Assembly: GCF_004798905.1 (NCBI RefSeq) | Contig: NZ_SDMO01000003.1 | Location: forward strand, 1 to 64,000 | Direction of reading: 5' to 3' | DNA length: 64,000 nucleotides | From: Halomonas borealis | Lineage (GTDB): Bacteria; Pseudomonadota; Gammaproteobacteria; Pseudomonadales; Halomonadaceae | Part shown: positions 1 to 9,040 of the stretch, piece by piece | Layout of the letters: each line of letters opens with the position of its first letter | Position numbering within the stretch: the first letter of the stretch is position 1 | Position numbers and translations under genes: made by a program | The notes under the pieces: generated by a model | The model's database searches: none | Told to the model about the DNA's origin: nothing | What the model saw: the letters and a program-made list of their open reading frames with translations, nothing else

Positions 1-58
1 GCTCAGCGCCGATGGTAGTGTGGGAGTTCCCATGCGAGAGTAGGTCATCGTCAGGCAC
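1..58 (+). rRNA. rrf: 5S ribosomal RNA, 3' end only
   Basis: The first bases match the conserved 3' arm of bacterial 5S rRNA: GATGGTAGTGTGG, then CCCATGCGAGAGTAGG, then the terminal GTCAGGC. The 5' half lies left of the window. A strong terminator follows at once, so this is the last gene of an rRNA operon. The exact 3' end could be off by a few bases. Confidence 0.93.
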
Positions 59-70
59 TTATTACGAGAA

Positions 71-99
71 AACCCCGACTCATTGAGTCGGGGTTTTTT
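71..99 (+). terminator. rRNA operon terminator
   Basis: AACCCCGACTC and GAGTCGGGGTT form a long stem with a tiny loop, followed by a run of six T. It sits 13 bases after the 5S 3' end, as expected for the intrinsic terminator of an rRNA operon. Confidence 0.9.
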
Positions 100-172
100 C
101 ATGTCAGGACGCTCGATGAGGGCGGACTAATCGAGCCCAGGGGCCTGCCCGAGCCCCGCACCCGACGACGTG

Positions 173-198
173 AAAGCCGAGCCTCCGGGCTCGGCTTT
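173..198 (+). terminator. second intrinsic terminator, probably bidirectional
   Basis: AAAGCCGAGCC and GGCTCGGCTTT form an 11-bp stem around a 4-base loop, with T-rich sequence after it (TTCTTATTATT) and A residues before it. It can back up the rRNA terminator on the + strand. It could also end the leftward transcript from the VOC gene that stops at 259. The stretch from 100 to 258 holds nothing else I can recognise. Confidence 0.75.
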
Positions 199-258
199 CT
201 TATTATTGTCCGCTGGGGCGGGATAAGGCGCAGGGGGATGGCATCACCCGGGGCGTGA

Positions 259-678
259 TTAATAGCTGGGCCATACGCCGGGTGTGGCGAGCTCCAACAG
301 GTGCTCGTCGGGGTCGCGGAAGTAGAGGCTTTCCCCGCCCCGCGGCCAGTGGGTACGGCCCTCGATCGCGACGCCGTGGTCATGTAGCCGGGCCTCCCAG
401 GCCGCCAGGTCGTGGGCGGCGATGGAGAAGGCCATATGCACCCGGCCGCCGCCGTCGTGGGGTGGGATGGTCCCCATGTCGTCGGGCAACACCACCGTCT
501 CCTGTGTCTCGCCGTCGAGGAACAGCAGCAGCACCGATCCGGCGCCGGCATCGTAGGCGGTGAAGCGATGATCCGCGGTGAAGGGCACGAGCCCCATCAC
601 GTCCTCGAAGAAGCCCCGTCCCCGGGGCATGTCCATCACGTAGAGGGCCGTTTCCAATACGCCATTGAGTTCGGGCAT
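259..678 (-). CDS. VOC-family (glyoxalase/bleomycin-resistance fold) protein
   Basis: A 139-residue protein with the two βαβββ modules of the vicinal-oxygen-chelate fold. The N-terminal half opens with ETALYVMDMPRGRGFFEDVMG, the usual 'x-V-x-D-x-x-R-x-x-x-F-Y' start. The second half has HMAFSI, then a C-terminal YFRDPDEHLLEL, which carries the Glu that normally ligates metal. VOC proteins include glyoxalases, ring-cleaving dioxygenases and antibiotic-binding proteins, so the substrate cannot be assigned. The length is typical of single-domain stand-alone VOC proteins. It lies downstream of the copper-efflux unit on the same strand, with a gap of about 67 bases after the small ORF, so readthrough from that operon is possible. 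Family assignment is firm; function is unknown. Confidence 0.85.
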   Translation of the reverse strand: MPELNGVLETALYVMDMPRGRGFFEDVMGLVPFTADHRFTAYDAGAGSVLLLFLDGETQETVVLPDDMGTIPPHDGGGRVHMAFSIAAHDLAAWEARLHDHGVAIEGRTHWPRGGESLYFRDPDEHLLELATPGVWPSY

Positions 679-745
679 GTGGTGTCCTCGCTGTGTCGTC
701 TGGCTATCAGCCTAGCAGCGTCGGGCCGGCGGCCCTGGGGCGTTC

Positions 746-820
746 CTAGTCGGCACCCCAGAACCACCATGCGATCAGGATGATCAGTGCCAGCCCGGCG
801 AGATTGATGATCCAGTTCAT
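746..820 (-). CDS. 24-residue membrane peptide translationally coupled to the copper ATPase
   Basis: The ATG at 820-818 overlaps the TGA of the upstream ATPase gene (819-817) as ATGA. The reading frame gives [20 protein letters not shown] and ends GAD. It is almost one hydrophobic helix with a Trp-rich end and a short polar tail. Related gammaproteobacteria often carry a small cupredoxin-domain protein after CopA, beginning with a similar hydrophobic anchor. This ORF would be only that anchor, so it may be a remnant or a genuine micro-protein regulating or stabilising the pump. The exact ATGA coupling, repeated at the regulator-ATPase junction, argues it is translated. No homologue search was possible. 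Confidence 0.5.
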   Translation of the reverse strand: MNWIINLAGLALIILIAWWFWGAD

Positions 821-3354
821 GTGGACGGCTCCTCCTTGGGGGATGAGGCGCGGTCCTCCCGGTCAGGGCGGAACCCGCGCAGGCGACTGGCGTTGCCGAC
901 CACGGTGATCGACGAGGCCGACATGGCCGCGCCGGCGATCACCGGCGATAGCAGGCTGCCGGTGAGCGGATAGAGCGCGCCGGCGGCGAGGGGGATGCCG
1001 AGCACGTTGTAGCCGAAGGCACCCACCAGGTTCTGCTTGATGTTGGCCAAGGTGGCACGGCTGATGGCGATGGCATCGGCCACGCCGTGCAGCGAGTCGC
1101 GCATCAGGGTGATGCCGGCGCTCTCGATGGCGACATCGGTGCCCTGGCCGATGGCGAAGCCGACATCGGCCCGGGCCAGGGCGGGAGCATCGTTGATCCC
1201 GTCGCCGACCATGCCCACCGTTTCGCCGTTTGCCTGCCGCCGTTCGATCTCGGCATGCTTGTCCTCGGGCAACAGCCCGGCGCGTACCTCGTCGATGCCC
1301 ACCGCGTCGGCGATGGCACGGGCGGTGTGCTCGTTGTCGCCGGTCAGCATCACCAGGGTCAGTCCTTCGTCCCGTAGGCGTGCGACGGCCGCCTCGGCGT
1401 CGGCGCGCAGCGGGTCGCTGACGCCGAACAGGGCGACGAGCCGGCCGTCGATGGCCAGCTGGACGACGGTGCGGGCCTGGCCTTCCAGCGATTCGACTCG
1501 CGCCTCTCCTCGGGTGAGATCGATACCGGCCTCTTTGAGTAGCCGGGCGTTGCCGAGCAGTAGCGTCCGTCCATCGGTCGTGTTGGCACGCACGCCACCG
1601 CCGGTCACGCTGGTGAAGTCGCGGATCTCGGCCGGCTCGGCGTCCTGCTGCTCGGCGTGAGCGAGCAGGGCGGCGGCCAGCGGGTGCTCGGAACCGCGTT
1701 CCAGAGCCGCGACCAGGCCTAGCACCGTCTGCTCGTCGCCCTCAAGCACCTCGGCCTCGGTGACCCCCGGCTTGCCCTCGGTGAGGGTGCCGGTCTTGTC
1801 GACGACCAGGGTGGTCAGCCGGCTGGCGGTCTGCAATGCCTCGCCGCTTCTCACCAGTACGCCGTGCTCGGCGGCCTTGCCGACGCCGACCATGGTGGAG
1901 ATCGGTGTGGCCAGGCCCAGTGCGCAGGGGCAAGCGATGATCAGCACCGTGCTGGCGGTGACCAGCATGTGCAGCACGCGGGGCTCGGCGCCGACATTGA
2001 ACCAGATCAGCGCCGTCAGCACGGCGATGATCATCACCGCCGGCACGAAGATGCCGGAGATGGTATCGGCGAGACGACCGATGGGCGGCCGCGAGGCCTG
2101 GGCGCGGGCCACCTGTTCGGTGATGCGGCCGAGCCGGGTGTCGGCCCCTACGCGCGTCGCACGATAGACCAACCCACCCTGGCCGTTGACGGTACCGGCG
2201 CTGACCTCATCGCCGGCCGCCTTGGCCATCGGGTGAGGTTCGCCGGTGAGCATGGATTCATCGAGGTGGCTTTCGCCCTCGGTGACTTCGCCATCCACCG
2301 GGAGGCGCTCGCCGGGGCGCACTCGCAGGTGGTCGCCTTCGCGCACCGAGTCGACCTCCACTTCGAGCTCCTGGCCGTCGCGGATCACCCGAGCGGTACG
2401 GCTCTGCAGGTCGAGCAGGCGGCGCAGGGCGTCGCTGGTGCGGCCCTTGGCCTTCAGCTCGAGGGCGTTGCCCAGCAACACCAGGCCGATCACCATCGCC
2501 GAGGCCTCGAAGTAGAGGCCGCGGGCCATCTCGGGCAGCACTTCGGCGAAGGCCAGCACCGCCATGGAGTAGAGCCAGGCGGTGCCGGTGCCCATGGCGA
2601 TCAGGGTATCCATGTTGGCCTGGTGATGGCGCAGGTTCTTCCAGGCGTTGCGGAAGAAGTGCCGGCCGGGCCCGGCCATCACGGCCAGGGTCAGCAGCCC
2701 CACCACCAGCCAGGCCCAGCGCCCGGCGCCGAGCGGCTGGGGATGATAGACGAACATGCTGACCATCAGTGGTACCGCCAGCGAGAGCGATAGGACGCTG
2801 CCGCGCATCCGGCGACGATACTCCACGGCATCACGTTCGGCGCGAGCCCGCTCGGCTTCACGTAGGTCGAGGATCGGCTCGGCGCCGTAGCCGACCGCGT
2901 CCACGGCATCGATCAGCGCCTGTTGGTCGGCGCTGCCACGGACCTGGGCGGTCTGGTTGCCGAGGTTGACCGCGGCCGAGGCGACGCCCGGGACGCGTTC
3001 CAGCGCCTGCTGCACGCTCTTCACGCAACCGGCGCAGGTCATGCCGGTAATGGACAGACGCTGAATGGTCGCCTCGCCATCATCGGGCTCCGGGGCAGGC
3101 GTCGCTTCGGGCTCGGGTGCGACCCCGATAGCATCGTCGTCGGTCGACTGGCCCGGTGGGTAGCCGGCCTCGTTCAGGATCTGATCCAGCTCGGGCCCGC
3201 TCAGCCGGGTGTTGGCCTCGAGCCGCTGCTCGCCCGGGGTGCCGGTGACCTCGGCCTCGGCGTCCTGAGCCTGAATGGCGCGGCGCATCGTGGCCACGCA
3301 GCCCTGGCAGCTCATGCCGGGGACTCGCCGCTCGTGGCGTATTGGGGCACTCAT
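817..3354 (-). CDS. copA: CopA-type P1B heavy-metal (Cu+) exporting ATPase
   Basis: An 845-residue ATP-driven metal pump of the inner membrane. Two heavy-metal-associated domains stand at the N-terminus with CQGC (residues 16-19) and CAGC (107-110), joined by an acidic Pro-rich linker. About eight membrane helices follow, with the CPC metal-gate motif ([11 protein letters not shown]), the phosphorylation motif DKTGTLTEG, the SEHPLA histidine of P1B pumps and the hinge [13 protein letters not shown] is typical of Cu+/Ag+ transporters, which supports copper export. I chose the start at 3354 because it overlaps the stop of the upstream MerR-type gene as ATGA. A longer form starting at 3414 lacks this logic and would add 20 unconserved residues. 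The first HMA domain is somewhat diverged. Likely regulated by the adjacent MerR protein. Confidence 0.95.
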   Translation of the reverse strand: MSAPIRHERRVPGMSCQGCVATMRRAIQAQDAEAEVTGTPGEQRLEANTRLSGPELDQILNEAGYPPGQSTDDDAIGVAPEPEATPAPEPDDGEATIQRLSITGMTCAGCVKSVQQALERVPGVASAAVNLGNQTAQVRGSADQQALIDAVDAVGYGAEPILDLREAERARAERDAVEYRRRMRGSVLSLSLAVPLMVSMFVYHPQPLGAGRWAWLVVGLLTLAVMAGPGRHFFRNAWKNLRHHQANMDTLIAMGTGTAWLYSMAVLAFAEVLPEMARGLYFEASAMVIGLVLLGNALELKAKGRTSDALRRLLDLQSRTARVIRDGQELEVEVDSVREGDHLRVRPGERLPVDGEVTEGESHLDESMLTGEPHPMAKAAGDEVSAGTVNGQGGLVYRATRVGADTRLGRITEQVARAQASRPPIGRLADTISGIFVPAVMIIAVLTALIWFNVGAEPRVLHMLVTASTVLIIACPCALGLATPISTMVGVGKAAEHGVLVRSGEALQTASRLTTLVVDKTGTLTEGKPGVTEAEVLEGDEQTVLGLVAALERGSEHPLAAALLAHAEQQDAEPAEIRDFTSVTGGGVRANTTDGRTLLLGNARLLKEAGIDLTRGEARVESLEGQARTVVQLAIDGRLVALFGVSDPLRADAEAAVARLRDEGLTLVMLTGDNEHTARAIADAVGIDEVRAGLLPEDKHAEIERRQANGETVGMVGDGINDAPALARADVGFAIGQGTDVAIESAGITLMRDSLHGVADAIAISRATLANIKQNLVGAFGYNVLGIPLAAGALYPLTGSLLSPVIAGAAMSASSITVVGNASRLRGFRPDREDRASSPKEEPST

Positions 3355-3788
3355 GTTGAAGCCTCCTCTGAACCGTCCTTCGGTGTCTCGGGGATGGTCT
3401 CGATCAGCCGGCACAGGCTGTGGCCGTTCGGGACGCCATCCGGCAGCTCCTCCCAGGCCGCTAGCGCCTCCTCCATGCGGCTGGCCAGGGCCTCGAGCTC
3501 ATGGATGCGATGGCGGATCTCCGGCAGGCGATGGGCCAACAGGTCACGGACCAGGGGGCAGGGCGAGTCGCCGCGATCGGCCTGCTCGAGGATCGCGCGG
3601 ATCTCGGCGACGCCGAAGCCCAGGGTGCGGGCGCGCTGGATGAAGCGCAGCCGACGCAGCTCGGTGTCGTCGTAGAGCTGGTAGCCGTTGTGTGGATCGC
3701 GCTCGGGGCGCAGCAGCCCCTCGCGGGTATAGTGGCGCACGGTCTCGGCGGTAACACCGGCGTGGTGCGCGAGTTCGCTAACCTTCAT
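3351..3788 (-). CDS. MerR-family metal-responsive regulator
   Basis: A 145-residue MerR-family activator. An N-terminal winged helix-turn-helix ([20 protein letters not shown], then [16 protein letters not shown]) is followed by the long dimerisation helix and a metal-binding loop. Cys77 (SPCPLV) sits at the position held by Cys in divalent-metal sensors such as ZntR, PbrR and CadR, and by Ser in classic CueR. The C-terminal loop has only one Cys (Cys126, in HSLCRL); Trp112 occupies the place of the usual first loop Cys. The metal specificity is therefore not obvious from the residues, although the coupled CPC ATPase implies Cu+. It heads the operon, with a MerR-type promoter just upstream. 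Confidence 0.88.
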   Translation of the reverse strand: MKVSELAHHAGVTAETVRHYTREGLLRPERDPHNGYQLYDDTELRRLRFIQRARTLGFGVAEIRAILEQADRGDSPCPLVRDLLAHRLPEIRHRIHELEALASRMEEALAAWEELPDGVPNGHSLCRLIETIPETPKDGSEEAST

Positions 3789-3822
3789 GGCGGCGTCTCC
3801 TGGAAGAGGAGGGTAGGCATGC

Positions 3823-3854
3823 AGTGTAAAACCTTTGGGTTACACCATGGTCAA
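3823..3854 (-). promoter_or_regulatory. MerR-type promoter with long spacer and dyad operator
   Basis: Read on the minus strand: a -35 TTGACC (3854-3849), a 20-base spacer and a -10 TACACT (3828-3823). The spacer holds an imperfect dyad (3824-3845) with arms GTGTAACC and GGTTTTACAC. A 19-20 base spacer filled by a dyad is the signature of promoters that MerR-family activators untwist when metal binds. It lies 35 bases upstream of the regulator gene, so the operon is probably autoregulated. Confidence 0.72.
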
Positions 3855-3930
3855 GGCGGCCAGGCGGTGCCCGCCACGATCGCGGGAGGAGAAAGCTAAC
3901 TCCTTGTTACCCATGGCAATGACGTGATCG

Positions 3931-3975
3931 TTGTACCAAAGTATTAGAAGAATATGGATTTAAAACGATCGTTTG
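3931..3975 (+). promoter_or_regulatory. fadL promoter with PsrA-like operator
   Basis: A possible promoter is TTGTAC (3931-3936), 16 bases, then TATGGA (3953-3958). At 3962-3975 stands AAAAC-GATC-GTTTG, containing the perfect palindrome AAACGATCGTTT. It matches the published PsrA motif (G/C)AAAC-N2-4-GTTT(G/C) except at the first base. PsrA is a TetR-type fatty-acid-responsive repressor in pseudomonads. The site would overlap the transcription start, a repressor position. No psrA gene is in the window. Apart from this and the promoter of the metal-efflux operon, the 272-base gap holds nothing recognisable. Confidence 0.6.
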
Positions 3976-4060
3976 TCCTTGATCCCGACAAGGACTTCTG
4001 ACGACACTGACGGTCAACCGCTGCATCACCATAACAACAGCAATACCAAGGAGCCGTGCC

Positions 4061-5413
4061 ATGCCCCTCATGCCTCGCCAACTCACCGTCGCCGTCGCTC
4101 TGGCCTCCGCGGCCCTGGTGTCCGCCCAGGCCGCCGCCACGGGCTTCCAGGTCCGCGAACAGAGCGCCAAGACCCTGGCCAACGCCTTCTCCAACACCGC
4201 CGCCGGCGCCGAGGATGCCAGCTTCATGGCTTACAACCCGGCCGCCATCGGCAACATCGATGGCAGCCAGGTGGCCGGTGGCGTGTCCTATATCGATGCC
4301 ACCTTCGAGCTGCAGGATGCCGAGGCGTCGAATGTGCTCGGCGCGCCTTATTCTTCTATGGCGTCCGGGGAAGGGGGCGAGTCGGCCGTGGTACCGAGTT
4401 TCGCCGCCAAGACCCAGCTTGACGAGCGTTGGGACCTGGGCCTGGCGATCTACTCGCCCTATGGCCTCTCCACCAAGTACGACGAAGACTGGATCGGCCG
4501 CTATCATGCCGTCGAGACCGAGCTTAAGACGATCGATATTCAGCCGACCCTGAACTATCGGGCCACCGATCGCCTTAACCTGGCCGTCGGCCTGCGTGCC
4601 GAATATGCCGATGCCACGCTATCCAATGCCGTTGATCTTGGTTCCGCGGGTGCTGGTGCCGGTCAGTTGCCACCCTCGGCGATCGGAAACGCCGATGGCA
4701 TGGCCGAGGTCACCGGGGATGACTGGGGGTATGGCTATACGCTGGGTGCACTCTTCCAGGTCACCGACCAGACGCGGCTCGGCGCCAGCTATCGTTCCGA
4801 GATCGACCTGACGCTCGAGGGTGACGTCGATTACAGCTCCGACAATGCCGCGGGGCAGGCGGTGCTGGGCGGGGCTCAGGCCATGGGGCAGTTGCAGGAC
4901 GCCGGTGGCACGGCGGAGCTGACCACCCCGGCCAACTTCAACCTTGGCATCCATCACCAGTTGACCGACCGGCTCGCGTTGATGGCCAACGCCGAGTGGA
5001 CCGAGTGGAGCAGTTTCGATGAACTCGTCGTCAAGTCGGAGGGGCAGGACATAAGCACCACCACCGAGAACTGGGACGACACCTGGGCCTTCTCGGTCGG
5101 TGCCAACTATGCGCTGAACCGCCAGTGGACCCTGCGCGGCGGCCTGGGGATCGACGAGACGCCGGTGCCGAGCGCCGAGTATCGCACCCCGCGGGTGCCG
5201 GATGCCGACCGTCGCTGGGCGTCGCTCGGTGCCACCTACCGGCCGACCGAGAACCTGGGCATCACCGCCGGCTATCTGCGCATCTTCGGCGACGACGTCG
5301 ACATGGACCAAGATGCGACCCCGACCAACGAGAACGCCAGCCGTGGCAACCTCTCGGGGACCTATGAAGTCGCGGCCGATGTCTTCGCGCTGTCGATGGA
5401 CTACCGCTTCTAA
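4061..5413 (+). CDS. fadL: FadL-family outer-membrane long-chain fatty acid channel
   Basis: A 450-residue outer-membrane β-barrel. A signal peptide of about 26 residues ends in SAQAAA, and the mature protein begins TGFQVREQSAKTLANAFSNT. This is the FadL N-terminal plug region, including the AEDASFMAYNPAA motif. Alternating hydrophobic β-strands follow, ending in an aromatic residue (DYRF), the outer-membrane targeting signature. FadL channels admit long-chain fatty acids and other hydrophobic compounds by lateral diffusion. The start at 4061 is set by an AAGGAG ribosome site seven bases upstream. The gene stands alone between a PsrA-like operator and a terminator. Some FadL relatives take aromatic hydrocarbons, so the exact substrate is unproven. 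Confidence 0.93.
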   Translation: MPLMPRQLTVAVALASAALVSAQAAATGFQVREQSAKTLANAFSNTAAGAEDASFMAYNPAAIGNIDGSQVAGGVSYIDATFELQDAEASNVLGAPYSSMASGEGGESAVVPSFAAKTQLDERWDLGLAIYSPYGLSTKYDEDWIGRYHAVETELKTIDIQPTLNYRATDRLNLAVGLRAEYADATLSNAVDLGSAGAGAGQLPPSAIGNADGMAEVTGDDWGYGYTLGALFQVTDQTRLGASYRSEIDLTLEGDVDYSSDNAAGQAVLGGAQAMGQLQDAGGTAELTTPANFNLGIHHQLTDRLALMANAEWTEWSSFDELVVKSEGQDISTTTENWDDTWAFSVGANYALNRQWTLRGGLGIDETPVPSAEYRTPRVPDADRRWASLGATYRPTENLGITAGYLRIFGDDVDMDQDATPTNENASRGNLSGTYEVAADVFALSMDYRF

Positions 5414-5453
5414 GCGTGGTGCTGCCGCGCGGCAAGCGCTCCGTTACCCGACG

Positions 5454-5476
5454 AACCCCGGCCACTGGCCGGGGTT
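5454..5476 (+). terminator. intrinsic terminator between fadL and the opp operon
   Basis: AACCCCGGCC and GGCCGGGGTT form a 10-bp stem with a very short loop. It lies 41 bases after the fadL stop and 21 bases before the end of the leftward ABC ATPase gene, so it may serve both directions. The T-run is short on each side. Confidence 0.75.
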
Positions 5477-5496
5477 CTTGGTGATGACGGGCGGGT

Positions 5497-7098
5497 TCAG
5501 GCGGCCGCCTCCTCGAGGAAGGCCGCGCGCATTAGCTCGCGGGTGTAGGCCTCGCGCGGGGTCTCGAACAGCGTCTCGGTGTCGCCCTGCTCGACGACTT
5601 CACCCTGCTTCATCACCAGCACGGTATCGGCCAGGGCGCGCACCACGGCCAGGTCGTGGCTGATGAACAGGTAGGTCAGGCCGTGCCGGGCCTGCAGGTC
5701 ACGCAGCAGCTCGATCACCGTGGCCTGCACCGAGCGGTCCAGCGCCGAGGTGGGTTCGTCGAGCAGCAGGAACTCGGGCTTGAGCACCAGCGCCCGGGCG
5801 ATGGCGATGCGCTGGCGCTGACCGCCGGAGAACTCGTGGGGGTAGCGTCGGCGCATCGCCGGGTCCAGGGCGACCTCGCGTAGCGCCTCCTGGACCCGGG
5901 CATCGCGCTCCCGGGCGGAGAGCTCCAGGGCGTGCACCTTCAGGCCCTCGCCGACGATCTCGCCCACCGTCAGGCGCGGCGACAGCGAGCCGAAGGGATC
6001 CTGGAAGACCACCTGTATCCGCGAGCGCAGGGGTCGCATGGCCGAGGCATTCAGGCCGTCCAGGGCGGTATCGTCGAAGCGGATGTCGCCTCGGCTGTCG
6101 AGCAGTCGCAGCAGGGCGCGCCCCAGCGTCGACTTGCCGGAGCCTGACTCTCCGACGATGCCCACCGTCTGGCCGCGACGGATCGACAGATCGATGCCGC
6201 GCACCGCCTCGAAATAGGTCGAGGGCCGGAAGAGCCGTTTGTTGAGCGAGAAGCGCACGCGAACGTCGCGGGCCTCGAGCAGCAGCGGGGCGTCGGCCGT
6301 CACCGGCGCCTTGCGCCCGCGTGGCTCGGCGTCGATCAGCATCCGCGTGTAGGCGTGGCGCGGCGCGGCGAACAGCGCGGCGGTCTCGCCGTGCTCCACC
6401 AGCTCGCCCTGGCGCATCACGCACACGCGGTCGGCGAAGTGGCGCACGATGCCCAGGTCGTGGGTGATGAACAGGATCGCCATGCCGTCGCGCCGCTGCA
6501 GGTCCTTGAGCAGGGCCAGGATCTGCGCCTGGACGGTGACGTCGAGTGCCGTGGTCGGCTCGTCGGCGATCAGCAGCTTGGGCTCGCAGGCCAACGCCAT
6601 GGCGATCATCACCCGCTGGCGCTGGCCGCCGGAGAGCTCGTAGGGATAGCTGTCGATGCGCCGTTCGGGCTCGGGGATGCCGACGCGTTCGAGCAGTTCC
6701 CGCACCCGCGCCCGGGCCGCCCGGCCCTTGAGCCCACGGTGACGCTCGAGTACCTCGCCGATCTGGCGGCCGATGCGATGCAGCGGATTGAGCGAGGTCA
6801 TCGGCTCCTGGAAGATCATCGCGATGTCGTTGCCGCGCAGCCGGCGCAGGCGCTTCGGGGTGGCGGCGAGCAGGTCCTCGCCTTCAAAACGGATGGCGCC
6901 GTGGGTACGGGCCAGTTCCGGGAGCAGGCCCATGGCGGCGGTGGAGGACACCGACTTGCCGGAGCCGGATTCGCCGACCAGCGCCAGGGTTTCGCCCGCG
7001 TGGATGCGGAAACTGACATCCTTGACGGCGGTGACGGCACCGCCCGGCAGGTCGAAGTCGACCCCCAGGCGATCGATCTCGAGCAGTGGCTTTGGCAT
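5497..7098 (-). CDS. fused oligopeptide ABC transporter ATPase (OppD-OppF fusion)
   Basis: A 533-residue protein with two complete ABC ATPase domains in tandem, equal to OppD and OppF joined in one chain (as in E. coli YejF). Domain 1 has Walker A GESGSGKS, signature LSGGQRQRV and Walker B LLIADEPT. Domain 2 has [20 protein letters not shown] and [11 protein letters not shown]. All catalytic residues look intact, and each domain ends with the peptide-importer C-terminal extension. It energises import with the two permeases and binding protein upstream in the same operon. The start at 7098 follows an AGGAG site and begins [15 protein letters not shown]; the longer frame to 7206 runs into the permease gene and is unlikely. 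Confidence 0.93.
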   Translation of the reverse strand: MPKPLLEIDRLGVDFDLPGGAVTAVKDVSFRIHAGETLALVGESGSGKSVSSTAAMGLLPELARTHGAIRFEGEDLLAATPKRLRRLRGNDIAMIFQEPMTSLNPLHRIGRQIGEVLERHRGLKGRAARARVRELLERVGIPEPERRIDSYPYELSGGQRQRVMIAMALACEPKLLIADEPTTALDVTVQAQILALLKDLQRRDGMAILFITHDLGIVRHFADRVCVMRQGELVEHGETAALFAAPRHAYTRMLIDAEPRGRKAPVTADAPLLLEARDVRVRFSLNKRLFRPSTYFEAVRGIDLSIRRGQTVGIVGESGSGKSTLGRALLRLLDSRGDIRFDDTALDGLNASAMRPLRSRIQVVFQDPFGSLSPRLTVGEIVGEGLKVHALELSARERDARVQEALREVALDPAMRRRYPHEFSGGQRQRIAIARALVLKPEFLLLDEPTSALDRSVQATVIELLRDLQARHGLTYLFISHDLAVVRALADTVLVMKQGEVVEQGDTETLFETPREAYTRELMRAAFLEEAAA

Positions 7099-7180
7099 CT
7101 TCCGCTCCTGATTTAGCTCTTGTTCGTGGCATGAAGGCACCGGTTCATATCGCCAGTGGCGTGATGAACCGGCGCGTCCC

Positions 7181-8065
7181 TCAGCGGGTTTTCGGGTCCA
7201 GGGCATCCCTCAGCCCATCGCCCAGGAAGTTGAGGCAGAACAGCGTCAGCGCCAGGAACACCGAGGGCACCAGCAGCATCCAGGGGGCGGTCTCCATCAT
7301 GTCCTTGCCTTCGCTGATCAGCACGCCCCAGCTGGTCAGCGGCTCCTGGACGCCGAGCCCCAGGAACGACAGGAAGCTCTCCAGCAGGATCACCTTGGGC
7401 ACGGTGAGGGTGACGTAGACGATCACCGGGCCGATGGCGTTGGGGATCAGGTGGCGGGTGACGATCTTGCGATCCTTGACGCCGAGGGCATGGGCGGCCT
7501 CCACGAACTCGCGGCGCTTGAGCGCCAGCACCTGGCCGCGCACGATGCGCGACATGTCCAGCCACTCCACGGCGCCGATGGCGGCATAGATCAGTAGGAT
7601 GTTGCGGCCGAACACCACCATCAGCAGGATCACCAGGAACATGAAGGGCAGCGAGTACATGATGTCGACGAAGCGCATCATCAGGTTGTCGACGCGCCCG
7701 CCCAGGTAGCCGGCGACGGCGCCGTAGAGCACGCCGATCGCCAGGCTGACCAGGGTGGCCACCAGCGCCACGGACAGCGAGACACGCCCGCCATGGAGGG
7801 TCCGGGTGAGCAGGTCGCGGCCATTGGCGTCGGTGCCGGCATAGTGGCCGTCGGCCAGGCTCGGCGGGGTGAGGAAGGCGTTCCAGTCCACCTCGTCCAG
7901 CGCCCAGGGCGTCAGCCAGGGGCCGGCCACGCAGGCCAGGGTCACCAGGGCCAGCAGCACCAGGCTGGTGGTGGCGGCCTTGTTCTGCTTGAGGCGGCGC
8001 CAGGCTTCGCGGGCCAGGCTGTCGCCGGCGATATCGGGGGTCGAGACAGCGGTATCAGTCGTCAT
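7181..8065 (-). CDS. oppC: oligopeptide ABC transporter permease, OppC/DppC type
   Basis: A 294-residue inner-membrane permease of the OppC/DppC/YejE family. The N-terminal cytoplasmic stretch (AREAWRRLKQNKAATTSLV) leads into about six membrane helices. The coupling EAA loop is visible as EFVEAAHALGVKDRKIVTRHLIPNA, and the protein ends in the family's LNFLGDGLRDALDPKTR. It forms the membrane channel with OppB. It overlaps the end of oppB by 11 bases, implying coupled translation. It is followed, after 82 bases, by the fused ATPase. Confidence 0.93.
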   Translation of the reverse strand: MTTDTAVSTPDIAGDSLAREAWRRLKQNKAATTSLVLLALVTLACVAGPWLTPWALDEVDWNAFLTPPSLADGHYAGTDANGRDLLTRTLHGGRVSLSVALVATLVSLAIGVLYGAVAGYLGGRVDNLMMRFVDIMYSLPFMFLVILLMVVFGRNILLIYAAIGAVEWLDMSRIVRGQVLALKRREFVEAAHALGVKDRKIVTRHLIPNAIGPVIVYVTLTVPKVILLESFLSFLGLGVQEPLTSWGVLISEGKDMMETAPWMLLVPSVFLALTLFCLNFLGDGLRDALDPKTR

Positions 8066-8981
8066 AGCGGATCTGCGGGTCGAGGGCGGAATAGATCAGG
8101 TCGACGATCAGGTTCAGCAGCACGATCAGTGCGCCGTAGAACACCACCGTGCCCATCACCAGGGTGTAGTCGCGGTTCAGGGCGGCCTGGACGAAGTAGC
8201 GGCCGATCCCCGGGATGCCGAAGATCTGCTCAATCACCACCGAGCCGGTGATGATCCCGGCGATCGCCGGCCCCAGGTAGGAGACTACCGGCAGCATCGC
8301 CGGGCGGATGGCGTGGCGTCGGATCACCTCGGTCTCCGTCAGGCCCTTGGCCCGGGCGGTACGGATGAAGTGGCTGCCGAGGACCTCGATCATGCTGGCG
8401 CGCATCATCCGCGCGATGTAGGCGATCTGCTGGATCGACAGCGCCACCACCGGCAGCACCAGGTTGGGCCAGGCGCCGTCGTTCCAGCCGCCCACCGGCA
8501 GCCAGGCCAGGAAGACGCCGAACACCAGCGCCAGCAGCGGGGCGATCACGAAGTTGGGAATCGCCACCCCGGCCAGTGCGGTGCCCATCACCAGGTAGTC
8601 GACGGTGGAGTTGCGCTTGAGTGCGGCGATGATCCCCAGCGGCAGGCCGATCAGCAGCGCCAGGCCGATGGCCCAGAACCCGAGCTCCAGGCTCACCGGG
8701 AAGCCCTGGGCGACCAGTTCGGTGACGGTGAAGTCCTTGTATTTGAACGACGGGCCGAGATCGCCCTGGAGCAGGTTGCCCATGTAGATCAGGTACTGCT
8801 TCCAGATGGGATCGTCCAGATGGTAGGTGGCCAGCAGGTTGGCCTCGATCTCCGCCGGCAGCTGGCGCTCGCCGTCGAAGGGACCGCCCGGGGCCAGATG
8901 CATCAAAAAGAACGACAGGGTGATGACGATCAGCAGCGTCGGAACCGCCATCAGTAGGCGCTTCAGGGTATAGCGGAGCAT
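8055..8981 (-). CDS. oppB: oligopeptide ABC transporter permease, OppB/DppB type
   Basis: A 308-residue permease of the OppB family. It starts MLRYTLKRLLMAVPTLLIVI, the standard first helix. The N-terminal periplasmic loop APGGPFDGERQLP is characteristic of OppB, and the EAA loop reads FIRTARAKGLTETEVIRRHAIRPA. The tail DLIYSALDPQIRYDD matches the family C-terminus. It works as a heterodimer with OppC. It lies 59 bases after oppA in the operon. Confidence 0.94.
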   Translation of the reverse strand: MLRYTLKRLLMAVPTLLIVITLSFFLMHLAPGGPFDGERQLPAEIEANLLATYHLDDPIWKQYLIYMGNLLQGDLGPSFKYKDFTVTELVAQGFPVSLELGFWAIGLALLIGLPLGIIAALKRNSTVDYLVMGTALAGVAIPNFVIAPLLALVFGVFLAWLPVGGWNDGAWPNLVLPVVALSIQQIAYIARMMRASMIEVLGSHFIRTARAKGLTETEVIRRHAIRPAMLPVVSYLGPAIAGIITGSVVIEQIFGIPGIGRYFVQAALNRDYTLVMGTVVFYGALIVLLNLIVDLIYSALDPQIRYDD

Positions 8982-9040
8982 GCGGAACCCTCAGGCCCCG
9001 GGAACTCCCGGGGCCATCGCTAGGTGAAGGAAGGAGAGGT

